Below, piece by piece: positions 51,892 through 60,370 of a stretch of 64,000 nucleotides of DNA. The stretch is from contig NZ_VTUZ01000033.1 in assembly GCF_008369935.1 (NCBI RefSeq), positions 53,006-117,005 on the forward strand. The letters run 5' to 3'. Within the stretch, counting starts at the first letter, position 1, and each line of letters opens with the position of its first letter. The notes beneath the pieces are model-generated. The model did not search any database. It was given only the letters and a program-made list of their open reading frames with translations, and had not been told where the DNA came from. The DNA is from Paraburkholderia panacisoli. GTDB lineage: Bacteria; Pseudomonadota; Gammaproteobacteria; Burkholderiales; Burkholderiaceae. The translations under genes and the position numbers were made by a program.

Positions 51892-52773
51892 TCACGAACG
51901 GCGATGCAGGAAGTCGACGACCACGTCTGTCGTCGCCTGCGGCTGCTCTTCCGTGATCCAGTGCCCGCAATCCGGGATGATCACATGTCCGACGTTATCG
52001 GCGACACACTGCATCACCGCGCCGATCATGGGGCCGAATGTAGCTTCGCCACCGAGGGCCAAGACCGGCATCTGAAGCTTGCCCTGCGCAAGGAACGTCC
52101 CGTTGTCGGCGGCATCCTGGCTGAACGCCAGGAACTGGGCAAAGCTCGCTCGCATTGCGCCGGGTCGCGCATAGAGCGCCGCATAATGCTGGCGCTTCGC
52201 TTCATCAAACCGTTTATGGTCCCGGGAAAGTTCGTTCCAGAAGCGGTCGAGATAAATGCGCTCTCGGCCGGCGACCAGGCGTTCCATGTCCCGACCACCG
52301 AAGCCAAAGTGCCACATGGCCGGATCCTTTGTGATCTGATCCCAGGGGCCGATGCCGGGCAGCGGCGCATCGATCGCCACCCACCGGCTCACGCGCTCGG
52401 GGTGAGTGGCGGCGACTGCGAAGCCGACCATGATGCCGATGTCGTGCGTCACCAATTCGGCCGTACGCACACCCAAGGCGTCCAGCACGCCCACCAAGTC
52501 TGCCGCCTGATTCTTCTTGTCGTAGCCGCCATCAGGCTTCGACGAGAGGCCCAACCCACGCAGGTCGGGCGCGACAACCATGTGGTCTTCGATGAGTCGG
52601 CTCGCCAGATGACCCCACATGTCGCCCGTTGTGCCGAAGCCGTGCAGCATGACCACTGCCGGGCCATGACCACCGACCCGCACATGGAGGGATGTGCCGT
52701 TGGTTTCGATCGTCCGCGTCTGCGTCACAGCCGGGAAGGGATAAACCCCATCTACGTGTGCATGCTCGCTCAT
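51892..52773 (-). CDS. Alpha/beta hydrolase (epoxide hydrolase / haloacid dehalogenase-like branch)
   Basis: This 293-residue protein has VVMLHGFGTTGDMWGHLASR (oxyanion region), VVAPDLRGLGLSSKP, and the nucleophile position LVTHDIGIMVGF carrying Asp rather than Ser, as in epoxide hydrolases and haloalkane/haloacetate dehalogenases. The C-terminal IPDCGHWITEEQP supplies the catalytic His. Cytosolic; no signal peptide. It is monocistronic. The 300-bp region to its right has an inverted repeat at 52928. Confidence 0.88.
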   Translation of the reverse strand: MSEHAHVDGVYPFPAVTQTRTIETNGTSLHVRVGGHGPAVVMLHGFGTTGDMWGHLASRLIEDHMVVAPDLRGLGLSSKPDGGYDKKNQAADLVGVLDALGVRTAELVTHDIGIMVGFAVAATHPERVSRWVAIDAPLPGIGPWDQITKDPAMWHFGFGGRDMERLVAGRERIYLDRFWNELSRDHKRFDEAKRQHYAALYARPGAMRASFAQFLAFSQDAADNGTFLAQGKLQMPVLALGGEATFGPMIGAVMQCVADNVGHVIIPDCGHWITEEQPQATTDVVVDFLHRRS

Positions 52774-52927
52774 CTGTGTACTCCAGGTTTGCTGCCAGTT
52801 GGGGGCGGCTCGTTGCGCGGGGGCGAACCACCCGGTTAGTGGTTATAACAACGTAAAAATGCAGTCTGACGCCTGCGATTAAGTCAGGACTGGTTGTTAT
52901 CGCTTTCGTAGTATTGCTGTTTGCAAG

Positions 52928-52947
52928 TCATAAGAACTGCCTTATGA
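52928..52947. promoter_or_regulatory. Inverted repeat, possible operator
   Basis: TCATAAG, AACTGC, then CTTATGA is a perfect 7-bp inverted repeat 155 bases upstream of the hydrolase start. An ATAACAAC / GTTGTTAT pair also lies between it and the gene. No regulator gene is adjacent. The remaining sequence up to 53072 shows nothing clear. Confidence 0.35.
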
Positions 52948-53072
52948 ATTAGGCAACGGGACACTGTCAACCTCTCCTGGACAAACACCAGCGACGGCAA
53001 CTCGAATGACCGCACATCGATGAGGATCCGCCGGGGCGCGACCATCAGACCCCGCCCGACTCTGATCCAGTT

Positions 53073-53262
53073 TTACTCCGTGGGAACACATAGCAATCGC
53101 CCGACGAACCTGCGCACCAGTGCCGCTACCTCATCAGTATTCTCATTCAATGCAAAATGGCCTGCATTCATGCGGTTATCCTATCCGGGTGACTTGACGA
53201 CGACAAGTGAAAAGGTTCCTTATTCTTTTTCCACCAGCGCAACAATGTTGACTAGGTGTAGA
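53073..53262 (-). pseudogene. C-terminal remnant of an alpha/beta hydrolase
   Basis: The minus strand carries a hydrolase-like ending: MNAGHFALNENTDEVAALVR then RFVGRLL and a stop at 53073. Upstream in the same frame, LVNIVALVEKE and SLVVVKSPG are interrupted by two stop codons. The GHFALxE...DEVAALVRRF pattern is the usual last helix of alpha/beta hydrolases with the catalytic His. Nothing recognisable precedes it, and 53263-53551 holds no clear gene. It may be left from a duplicate or a lost neighbour. Confidence 0.5.
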
Positions 53263-53551
53263 GGCCCGATAACATAGATAGTTCGGCCCGATTAAATCGG
53301 TTTGAAATCACATTCAGCGCGAATGCTGGAGCGGCACTCCGGCGGCTGCAACTGGTCCTGCCACGTAGCTGAGTTAAGTCCGGCGGGAATCGGCAGCCGG
53401 CATAGAATAGGCGTCGTTGGGAGCTGCGTCGTGTTGAAGCGCAGTTCGTTTCATAACCGCAATAGTCGCGGCATTTCCTGCAACATGCAAACAACGATAA
53501 AGTACCGTTTGCGCAAGAGAGTCAACGATGCACCCGGCCAGCTGGTACCGT

Positions 53552-54343
53552 TCAGGAGCCGCCGAACCAGTTGTAACCCTGGTTCTCCCAATAACCCCCT
53601 GGATATTCGTTCGTCACACTGATCGCGACGATATGCTTCGGATTCTTGTAGCCGAGTTTGGTCGGAATGCGCAGCTTCATCGGGAAGCCGTATTTCGGTG
53701 GTAGCACTTCACCGTCATACGTCAGTGTGAGCAGGGTCTGCGCATGCAGCGCCGTTGGCATGTCGATGCTGGTCCAGTAGTTGTCCGCGCAGTGCAGTGA
53801 CAAGTACTTCGCTGTCGTGTCGACGCCCGCGCGCTTCAGGAAATTGGAGAAGCGCACGCCACCCCATCGGCCAATCGCACTCCATCCTTCGATGCAAATG
53901 TGACGCGTAATCTGGTCTTCCTGCGGCAACGCGCGCAATTCGTCGAGGGCCCAGTCGCATTTGCCATTCGCCAAGCCACCCACCTGGAGCCGGTAGGTAG
54001 CGGTGTCGACTTCGGGCACATCGTCGATGCCATAAAACGCGTTGAAGGGAAACGGCCGCGTGATCATCGACTCCGGATAGGTCGGTGCCATCTCGTTCGG
54101 ATTGAACAGCAGCGCTTGCACGTTGTCGTTGAACGACGACATTCTGCGCAGCATGGTGTTCACCGACTTGTCATTGGACAAATCGCAGCCTGACATCAGC
54201 GCAATGCCGCCGAGCGTGAGAATTCGCCTTCCGAGCAGGCGACGTGCCGGATCTTTCAGTTCATTGCGCGCATCTTTAATGATGGATTCAGCGTGAGACG
54301 AAAGAAACGTATCGGGTTTCTGAGTCCTTTTTCGAGAAGTCAT
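53552..54343 (-). CDS. Molybdopterin-dependent oxidoreductase (sulfite-oxidase fold), probable lipoprotein
   Basis: This protein of about 263 residues has an N-terminal basic region with twin Arg (DPARRLLGRRILTLGG) and a lipobox (ALMSGC). The mature part is a sulfite-oxidase/MsrP-like Mo domain with the Mo-ligand Cys in TRHICIEGWSAIGRWGGV, and LSLHCADNYWTSIDMP and GFPMKLRIPTKLGYKNPKHI later. Start 54343 is only 2 bases past the stop of the cytochrome b gene, so the pair is an operon. By analogy with MsrP-MsrQ, the cytochrome would feed electrons to this enzyme; the substrate could be an S-oxide or other small oxidant. Confidence 0.87.
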   Translation of the reverse strand: MTSRKRTQKPDTFLSSHAESIIKDARNELKDPARRLLGRRILTLGGIALMSGCDLSNDKSVNTMLRRMSSFNDNVQALLFNPNEMAPTYPESMITRPFPFNAFYGIDDVPEVDTATYRLQVGGLANGKCDWALDELRALPQEDQITRHICIEGWSAIGRWGGVRFSNFLKRAGVDTTAKYLSLHCADNYWTSIDMPTALHAQTLLTLTYDGEVLPPKYGFPMKLRIPTKLGYKNPKHIVAISVTNEYPGGYWENQGYNWFGGS

Positions 54344-54345
54344 GG

Positions 54346-54969
54346 TTACCGTCCGCGAATCATCAGAAGCAATGAGCGCGGCACCAGCGCGATCATGACG
54401 ACGTGCACGACGAAGAACGCAACCAGCACGCTCATTGCGAAAAAATGCACGACGCGCGCATTGTCGTATCCGCCCATCAGCAGACGCAGCAGCGGGAATT
54501 GCACCGACTTCCATATCGCCAGCCCCGACAGGATCACGAACACGATATCGACGATGACGACCAGATAGGCGAGTTTCTGTACCGCGTTGTAGCGTGTAAG
54601 GTCTTCATGCCCGAGCGTGCCGCGCAGCGCTGCAACCAGATCGGTGGCGATTGACCTGAAGCTGATCGGCAACAGTTTCCGGCGCAGACGTCCGGAAGCA
54701 AGATTCATCCCGAGGTAGGCGAGGAAATTCACGACCAGCAGCCACATGATCGCGAAGTGCCACAGCAATGCACCACCGAGCCAGTCGCCCAATGTGATGG
54801 CGGACGGAAAGCGCAAGAATGAGAAGATCGGCGAGGCGTCGTAGACCTGCCAGCCGCTCATCACCATCAGTACGATAGCGAGCGCGTTAATCCAGTGCGT
54901 GATGCGGACCCAGGCGGGTTGAGTCGTTACATGGCTCAAAGCGATCTCGTGATTGATGAGGTTGCCCAT
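54346..54969 (-). CDS. Cytochrome b561-type membrane subunit
   Basis: This protein of about 207 residues has four membrane segments. The first begins VRITHWINALAIVLMVMSGW with a haem His, and the last carries VVHFFAMSVLVAFFVVHVVM with further His ligands. This is the cytochrome b/b6 (Ni-hydrogenase/formate-dehydrogenase gamma-like) family. It is the first gene of the two-gene operon with the Mo-oxidoreductase and should pass quinol electrons to it across the membrane. Start 54969 (MGNLINHEIAL) is preferred; longer frames reach 55101. Confidence 0.85.
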   Translation of the reverse strand: MGNLINHEIALSHVTTQPAWVRITHWINALAIVLMVMSGWQVYDASPIFSFLRFPSAITLGDWLGGALLWHFAIMWLLVVNFLAYLGMNLASGRLRRKLLPISFRSIATDLVAALRGTLGHEDLTRYNAVQKLAYLVVIVDIVFVILSGLAIWKSVQFPLLRLLMGGYDNARVVHFFAMSVLVAFFVVHVVMIALVPRSLLLMIRGR

Positions 54970-55122
54970 CGTTGGAAACGCCAACCCGGCGCCCTTAGAT
55001 TTGTTGTCAACTACGTGACGCGGCTTGCGATCAGGTCGGCAGCATGCCCGTGACAAGAAGAGCGTCCAAAGCACGACCATTCTGGTCACGTGCATACACA
55101 CCGCGATCGTAAGAACAATTGC

Positions 55123-55896
55123 TTACTGGCCAGACTGCTGTGCCGCCTGTTCGATCAGTGCAGCGACTTCCCGCGGATGGGATTCAAACACCGCATGGCT
55201 CGCGCCGTTGATCTCGACCGTAGTCGCGTGAGCACGCGCTGCATACATGCGTTCGAGATCCGGATTGATGATCTTGTCGGCTTTCGCGACCATATACCAG
55301 TTGGGCTTTGTCTTCCATGCCGGATCGGAAATTTGCGTCGAGAACACAGATGCCGCGAGCGGTATCTGCGCATGCGCTTCGAATTCGGCCTGCGCACGGG
55401 GCAGGTCGGGTGCGAACTGCAACGGATAGTCGGCCGGTTTCAGGTAAACAAAATTATCCGGAGTTCCGATGATGGATATGGGTGCGCCCGGGTACTTCTT
55501 GCCGTTGTCCGCCATGGTTTCACCGGCGTCGAGCGCGTGCGCGGCGATGTAGACCAGCGACTTCACGTGATCGTCGTTCCCGGCTTCACTAATGATCGCA
55601 CCAGCATAGCTGTGACCGACAAGCACGCAGGGACCGTCGAGGCTGTTCAGCACGCGTTTCGTGGCAGTCACGTCGTCGTTAAACGACGTCAGCGGTTGTT
55701 GCACCAGTGTCACGTGATAGCCATCCTTCGTCAGAATGTTGTAGACAGGGCGCCAACCTGCGGCATCGGCGAATGCACCGTGGACCACCACGATGTTCTT
55801 AACAGGTGTGGCAAAAGCAGGCGCAGCGGCGGTGGCAAGCAGGCAGAGTGCAGCAGCAGTTTGCAAGGCGGCGGATCGAAACGTCGGAAAACGCAT
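55123..55896 (-). CDS. Exported alpha/beta hydrolase
   Basis: This protein of about 257 residues has a signal peptide (ALQTAAALCLLATAAAPAFA). Its fold belongs to the AB_hydrolase_6 / salicylate-esterase-like group: IVVVHGAFADAAGWRPVYNI, nucleophile VLVGHSYAGAIISEA, and C-terminal GASHAVFESHPREVAALIEQ with His. AAGGA 7 bases before 55896 sets the start. Periplasmic esterase activity is likely; the substrate is unknown. It is monocistronic. Confidence 0.87.
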   Translation of the reverse strand: MRFPTFRSAALQTAAALCLLATAAAPAFATPVKNIVVVHGAFADAAGWRPVYNILTKDGYHVTLVQQPLTSFNDDVTATKRVLNSLDGPCVLVGHSYAGAIISEAGNDDHVKSLVYIAAHALDAGETMADNGKKYPGAPISIIGTPDNFVYLKPADYPLQFAPDLPRAQAEFEAHAQIPLAASVFSTQISDPAWKTKPNWYMVAKADKIINPDLERMYAARAHATTVEINGASHAVFESHPREVAALIEQAAQQSGQ

Positions 55897-56105
55897 GGTG
55901 AATCCTTGAAAAATAAAGGGAAACAATCGATTAGGATAATTGAATGAATGGAAAATAAGACCGCACTGTCGGCGGCGCGAGGCGACTTGCAGTCGTTGCC
56001 GTAGTCATCTACGATGCCAGCACATCAGGCGGGTACTGCGGGCGAGCGCGCCTGACCGGAACGGGGCGGGTTCCATGAGCGGCCACAGTGGACCGACATC
56101 ACGCG

Positions 56106-56720
56106 TTAGAACTGCGGCGCCAAGCCGTCCTTTTCGACGAACAGCACGTGAGCGTCATAAACACCGTTCGCACCCGGTGTTACCACGAGGAACACCTTCT
56201 TTCCTGCCGTCAGATCCGCTTTGCTCGCCGGAACCGGCGTCACGACGGGCACGTTTGCCGGCACTGTCACCGTGCTGGTACCGCCCTTGTATGACAGATT
56301 CAGTTCACGGCCGCTGGTGCCGGTGACAACCGACACCACGTTTGCATTCGTCATTGTGCTGTTGGGACCGAAGTCATAAGCGAAATGCCCTTCGGCGGTA
56401 CCGCGTGCCGCCTCAGGAAAGACGATCATCGAAGTGGCCGTCAATTTCCCATCGCTGCCCGTGAGCGCTGGCGTCCCCACGTACGAACCGACTTTGGCGT
56501 CGGAAAGCTTGGCGGGCTTGAATGCCGACACCCCCACGTCCGGCTTGACATCGATCGACACGGTGTCGCCGCTGTTGCGGTGTACGGTCAGTATTTCGCC
56601 TTTGAACGACACGACATCGCCACGAATCCGTTCCGGTTTGACGTCAGGCGTTTGCGCAAAAGACGCACTCGAAAGCGCAAGGGCGGCGAACAAGGCAGCT
56701 AGTTTGTACTGAATCGACAC
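56106..56720 (-). CDS. Exported protein of unknown function (DUF5666-like beta-barrel repeats)
   Basis: This 204-residue protein has a clear Sec signal peptide (YKLAALFAALALSSASFAQ). It is beta-rich with two OB-like segments: VRGD-type RIRGDVVSFKGEILTVHRNS, then DVGVSAFKPAKLSDAKVGSY, and later NLSYKGGTSTVTVPANVPVV. The pattern resembles DUF5666-type periplasmic proteins, but the match is loose. It starts 47 bases after the monooxygenase stop on the same strand and may be co-transcribed with it. Confidence 0.7.
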   Translation of the reverse strand: MSIQYKLAALFAALALSSASFAQTPDVKPERIRGDVVSFKGEILTVHRNSGDTVSIDVKPDVGVSAFKPAKLSDAKVGSYVGTPALTGSDGKLTATSMIVFPEAARGTAEGHFAYDFGPNSTMTNANVVSVVTGTSGRELNLSYKGGTSTVTVPANVPVVTPVPASKADLTAGKKVFLVVTPGANGVYDAHVLFVEKDGLAPQF

Positions 56721-56767
56721 GAGTTACTCCATCTATGTGAATGCGATTGAATCGGGGTGCAAACGAC

Positions 56768-57073
56768 TCACGCCAGTTGATTCTTCATGCCCAGGACGTC
56801 GATCGACTCGATCGACGGGGCGCTTGCCAGCATCTCGTCGGCGTGCGCCGCCAGGGCGTTGGCAATACTTCCATGCAGATGTGCCTGACGATCCTCTTCA
56901 TTGGCAAAGGCGTCGAAGATGCCAAACGTTGTCGGCGACAGCTTGAGGGCAAACCAGATCGGCGTGGTCGCCTCCCGGCCTGCCATTTCAAGGCCGGCGG
57001 CAAGGAAGTCCGCTACCGCCTGCTGCTTTCCCGGTCTGGCTTCAAGTCGGACAAATAAAGCATTCCTGATCAT
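56768..57073 (-). CDS. ABM-family (antibiotic biosynthesis / quinol) monooxygenase
   Basis: This protein of about 101 residues has the ABM ferredoxin-like fold: NALFVRLEARPGKQQAVADF, TPIWFALKLSPTTFGIFDAF, ANEEDRQAHLHG. The family uses no cofactor or haem and includes YgiN-type quinol monooxygenases. GGAG 8 bases upstream fixes the start at 57073. It is divergent from the GlxA-type regulator, its likely controller. A role in quinone detoxification fits the azoreductase further right. Confidence 0.85.
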   Translation of the reverse strand: MIRNALFVRLEARPGKQQAVADFLAAGLEMAGREATTPIWFALKLSPTTFGIFDAFANEEDRQAHLHGSIANALAAHADEMLASAPSIESIDVLGMKNQLA

Positions 57074-57181
57074 CTTCGTTCTCCAGTGTCCGCGCGAGGG
57101 TTCATGCGGTGAGTGACACTGTACAAACATAGTGCGCTGGAGAATACTGTCTCAATCGACAATTTTGGTATCAATTCTGCC

Positions 57182-58141
57182 ATGCGAATTTTTGTCCTCG
57201 CGCTCGAGGGGGTATTCGATACAGGTCTTACTACTGTGCTCGATGGCTTGACGATGGCCAACAGCCTTGCGTGCGCGACAGGGATAGCCACAGCGGGCTT
57301 CGACATCACTGTAGTGGGGATGCGGCCCCAGGTGCGCACCGCGCTTGGGCTGCAAGTGCCCGTCCGCGTGGTGATTGACACCCCTGCACCGGATTGGGTC
57401 GTCGTACCGGCGCTTAACCGCACGACCGCCGAGGATCTCGTGCCCGTGCTCGGCCGGGACGACGTGGTCGATGCGCTTGATGCTTTGCGCTCGTGGCACA
57501 GCGGCGGCGCCCGCATTGCCGCCGCCTGTACGGGCACGTTCGTGCTGGCTGAAAGCGGCTTGCTCGACGGTGGTGAAGCCACGACCACTTGGTGGCTCTC
57601 ACCGCTGTTCCGGCAGCGTTACCCACAGGTGCACCTGGATGCCCATCGCATCGTCGTTCCCAGCGGCAAGGCGCTGACGGCAGGGGCGGCCCTGAGCCAC
57701 GTCGACCTTGCACTCTGGCTGATCCGCAACAACAGTCCTGAGCTTGCCGCACTCGTGGCCAGGTACCTCGTATTCGATTCGCGGCTGTCGCAGTCTGCGT
57801 ATGCGATCTCCGATCACCTCGCCCATTCGGACCCGCTCGTCGAGCGTTTCGACCGTTGGGCGCGTGAACACCTCGGCATGGCCATCTCGCTCGATGTCGT
57901 CGCCGATGCCTTAGCGACCAGCAAGCGGACCTTGACGCGACGTCTGGATGCGGTGCTCGGTAAAACGCCCGTCGAGTACATTCAGGATCTACGGGTGGAG
58001 CGCGCCGTACATCTGCTCAAGACGAGTAAGCTCACGGTTGATCGCATTGCTGAACAGGTCGGGTATGCGGACGGCCATACTTTGCGAACGTTGCTGCGGC
58101 GGCGGATAGGTAAGGGAGTACGTGAGTTGCGAGGGGCTTGA
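57182..58141 (+). CDS. GlxA-type regulator (DJ-1/PfpI domain plus AraC HTH)
   Basis: This protein of about 319 residues has an N-terminal class I glutamine-amidotransferase-like DJ-1/PfpI domain (1-190), with the elbow Cys in RIAAACTGTFVLAESGLLDG. A C-terminal AraC HTH follows (about 215-315) with SLDVVADALATSKRTLTRRL and VDRIAEQVGYADGHTLRTLL. The start is placed at MRIFVLALEG, where the domain begins. The DJ-1 part is taken to sense a small amine or amino acid in other members. It is divergent from the monooxygenase gene at 56768. Confidence 0.88.
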   Translation: MRIFVLALEGVFDTGLTTVLDGLTMANSLACATGIATAGFDITVVGMRPQVRTALGLQVPVRVVIDTPAPDWVVVPALNRTTAEDLVPVLGRDDVVDALDALRSWHSGGARIAAACTGTFVLAESGLLDGGEATTTWWLSPLFRQRYPQVHLDAHRIVVPSGKALTAGAALSHVDLALWLIRNNSPELAALVARYLVFDSRLSQSAYAISDHLAHSDPLVERFDRWAREHLGMAISLDVVADALATSKRTLTRRLDAVLGKTPVEYIQDLRVERAVHLLKTSKLTVDRIAEQVGYADGHTLRTLLRRRIGKGVRELRGA

Positions 58142-58204
58142 GCCGCAGTGGCCATGTTCCAATATGCCGGATGTCTTGAAGACAGTTGATCTGGCTCAGG
58201 CTCA

Positions 58205-58433
58205 TTAATCCCGTTGCCGGTCAGTGTGGATGCGGCGTCGAACTGGGCATCGAAAACGACTCGCTATGCAATGAGGCGCATTAACTGAAACCGCTTCAGA
58301 TCTCTCCGCTGGTTTCTGGGCAACGTTCTTGCCTGCGGGGTCAGGATCGGACACGGCCTGTGCAGTGGCAGCGGATAGCAGACCAACCGGCGATGGCGAG
58401 TGACAATAATCCTTGCTTGAGCCGCGCACTCAA
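58205..58433 (-). pseudogene. Possible frameshifted small exported protein
   Basis: In the 404-bp gap right of the GlxA-type gene, a minus-strand signal-peptide-like frame (RLKQGLLSLAIAG, from TTG 58433) shifts near 58388 into LLSAATAQAVSDPDPAG. It continues through NVAQKPAERSEAVSVNAPHC to a basic Arg/His tail and TAA at 58205. Joined, the two make a plausible secreted protein of about 75 residues; separately neither is sensible. The family is unknown. Nothing else is seen in 58142-58545. Confidence 0.35.
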
Positions 58434-58545
58434 AATGGCGCCTCGTCAAAAAGTAGGAATAAAGGCGGCGTCACGTAGTCGAGCATCACTTTGGTTCAGG
58501 CGGAGTGATGTGCCACATGCGCCACGTAATTTTTCATTTGCCGAC

Positions 58546-59178
58546 TTAGGCCGCCCGTGCAAGCGCTACTGCGTGCTCGCGTGCAGCCTGTCTCGCCGCG
58601 TAATCGACTTCGGGACCAAGGAGTGTTTTCTCGACGACAATCGATCTAACATCGGTCACGCCGACGGATCGCAGCCACGCTTCCACATATGGCCGCTGAA
58701 AATCGAACGAATGGGCGGGCGTGCTCGAGCCCACTGAATAGTCAAGGCCTCGCGCATAGATGACCACCGCTTTCTTGTCTTTCAGCAAGCCCTGTAGCCC
58801 ACGCTCATCGAATGAGAACAAAATGCCGCGCTGCGACACGACGTCGATGAAATGCTTGAGCTTGTAGGGAATGGAAAAATTCCACAGCGGCACGGAGAAC
58901 AGCAACGTGTCCGCGTCGTGCAATCGCTGCGCGAGTTCTCGGATGCTCGTCCACGCCTGCTGCTGGCGTTCGCTGAGCGATGTGCCGTTTAGGTCTGCGT
59001 ATTTGGCATCGAGCGCGTCGCCGTCGAACTCCGGCAGTTCGGCCGACCACAGATCGAGCACGTCGAGCCGATGATCCGGATGCGCGTCGAGATAAGCGTC
59101 CAGATATGCGCGTGCGACGTCGAGCGACGCCGAGCGCCTCTTACGTGGTGACGATTCAATATGCAGCAAGGTAGGCAT
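58546..59178 (-). CDS. azoR: FMN-dependent NADH-azoreductase / quinone reductase
   Basis: This 210-residue flavodoxin-fold protein matches AzoR in length and motifs: LLHIESSPRKRRSASLDVAR (phosphate loop), FSVPLWNFSIPYKLKHFIDV, and a G-rich region AVVIYARGLDYSVGSSTP. AzoR reduces quinones and azo compounds with NADH and protects against thiol stress. It is divergent from a LysR gene across a 117-bp spacer that has an ATATTT / AAATAT repeat, so it is probably induced by electrophiles through that regulator. Confidence 0.9.
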   Translation of the reverse strand: MPTLLHIESSPRKRRSASLDVARAYLDAYLDAHPDHRLDVLDLWSAELPEFDGDALDAKYADLNGTSLSERQQQAWTSIRELAQRLHDADTLLFSVPLWNFSIPYKLKHFIDVVSQRGILFSFDERGLQGLLKDKKAVVIYARGLDYSVGSSTPAHSFDFQRPYVEAWLRSVGVTDVRSIVVEKTLLGPEVDYAARQAAREHAVALARAA

Positions 59179-59218
59179 GGAAATGCTCCGAATAGGTTGA
59201 CAGAGCCCCCATCACAAC

Positions 59219-59237
59219 ATATTTCGATTCAAAATAT
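59219..59237. promoter_or_regulatory. Candidate LysR operator between azoR and its regulator
   Basis: ATATTT, seven bases, then AAATAT forms a perfect 6-bp inverted repeat in an AT-rich stretch, 41 bases from the azoR start and 59 bases from the LysR start. It fits the size and spacing of LysR sites, but the base composition makes chance symmetry easier. Confidence 0.4.
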
Positions 59238-59295
59238 AAACGAAGTATCATCGCCATATTCAGTCTGATTCGCACTATATAAAAGAGGACTATCC

Positions 59296-60147
59296 ATGTT
59301 CGATACCGTCCTGCTGCGATCTTTCGTGGCCGTGGTGCAGGAAGGCGGCTTCACGCACGCGGCCGCCCGTCTCAATCTGACGCAGTCTGCCGTCAGCGCA
59401 CATCTGCGGCGTTTGGAAAAACAGACCGGCCGCGACCTGCTCGCGCGCACCACGCGCTCGGTCACGCTCACAGCGGACGGCGAGCTGCTGCTGGGTTATG
59501 CGCGAGCGATCCTCGCACTCAATCATGATGCGCAGGCGCAACTGTCGCGCGGACCGAGCGAGGGCGCGATCCGCGTCGGGCTTTCCGAAGACCTCGCCAA
59601 CGTCAGGCTCATGAACGTCATGCAGACGTTCGCGCTGCGCTACCCGCGCATCGCGTTCAGTGTCAGGGTCGGCATTCCCGCCGAACTGTTGCACGCGATG
59701 GATCAGGCCGAACTCGACATGGTGATCGGCGGTCGCTGCGAGGGTGCCCGCTCTGGACGCGTGCTCTGGCGCGAGCCACTAGTGTGGGCCGGCGCGGAAT
59801 GGGCATCGCTTACGCCTGGCGCTCCGGTGCCGCTCGCGCTGTTGCCGGAACCGTGCCCGTATCGTGAGGCTGCACTGGCCGCACTCGCCCGGGCCGGCGT
59901 CGACTACCGGATCGCGCTGGTGTGCTCGAGCGGCGCCGGTCTGTGCGCCGCAGCGCAGGCCGGCTTTGCGGTCGCGCCGGTCGTGCAGACGCAACTCGTG
60001 CACGGCTTGCGCGTGGTCCCGCCGGATGCCGGCTTGCCTTCACTGCCCGATGTCGAGTTCACGATTTTCACTGCGGCGGGTGCATCCGCGCCCATCGCCG
60101 ACGAACTGGGTAGCGCCGTCGTGTTGGCATTCGCGAACAAAGGTTGA
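59296..60147 (+). CDS. LysR-family transcriptional regulator
   Basis: This 283-residue regulator has the HTH LLRSFVAVVQEGGFTHAAAR, LNLTQSAVSAHLRRLEKQTG and TTRSVTLTADGELLL. Its sensor domain (about 90-280) is slightly shorter than usual and contains a Cys in VCSSGAGLCAAAQAGFAV. It is divergent from azoR and upstream of an SDR and an Ohr gene on the same strand. Control of azoR is likely. Confidence 0.9.
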   Translation: MFDTVLLRSFVAVVQEGGFTHAAARLNLTQSAVSAHLRRLEKQTGRDLLARTTRSVTLTADGELLLGYARAILALNHDAQAQLSRGPSEGAIRVGLSEDLANVRLMNVMQTFALRYPRIAFSVRVGIPAELLHAMDQAELDMVIGGRCEGARSGRVLWREPLVWAGAEWASLTPGAPVPLALLPEPCPYREAALAALARAGVDYRIALVCSSGAGLCAAAQAGFAVAPVVQTQLVHGLRVVPPDAGLPSLPDVEFTIFTAAGASAPIADELGSAVVLAFANKG

Positions 60148-60370
60148 CGCAGAAGGAGCGCAAGGTGGGCTGCCGGGAAAGGGAATCAAAACATCGGTCG
60201 ACCGACGCTAGCCGATGAGTCATGGGGCCGCGATCCGATTTGTTCCGCTCACGCAAAATAGTTTGTCCATGGCGGGTATTTGCTCGAAGCATAAATACGC
60301 CTAGATTAGGCACGCATCGGAGCCGCCGGCCCGGTGGGCAAGAGAGCCCAATCCAATATTCGAGGTTTTC

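Noticed and set aside
51859..52839. 326-codon plus-strand frame opposite the Asp-type hydrolase
   Set aside because: No motifs, while the minus strand encodes a complete hydrolase with catalytic Asp and His.
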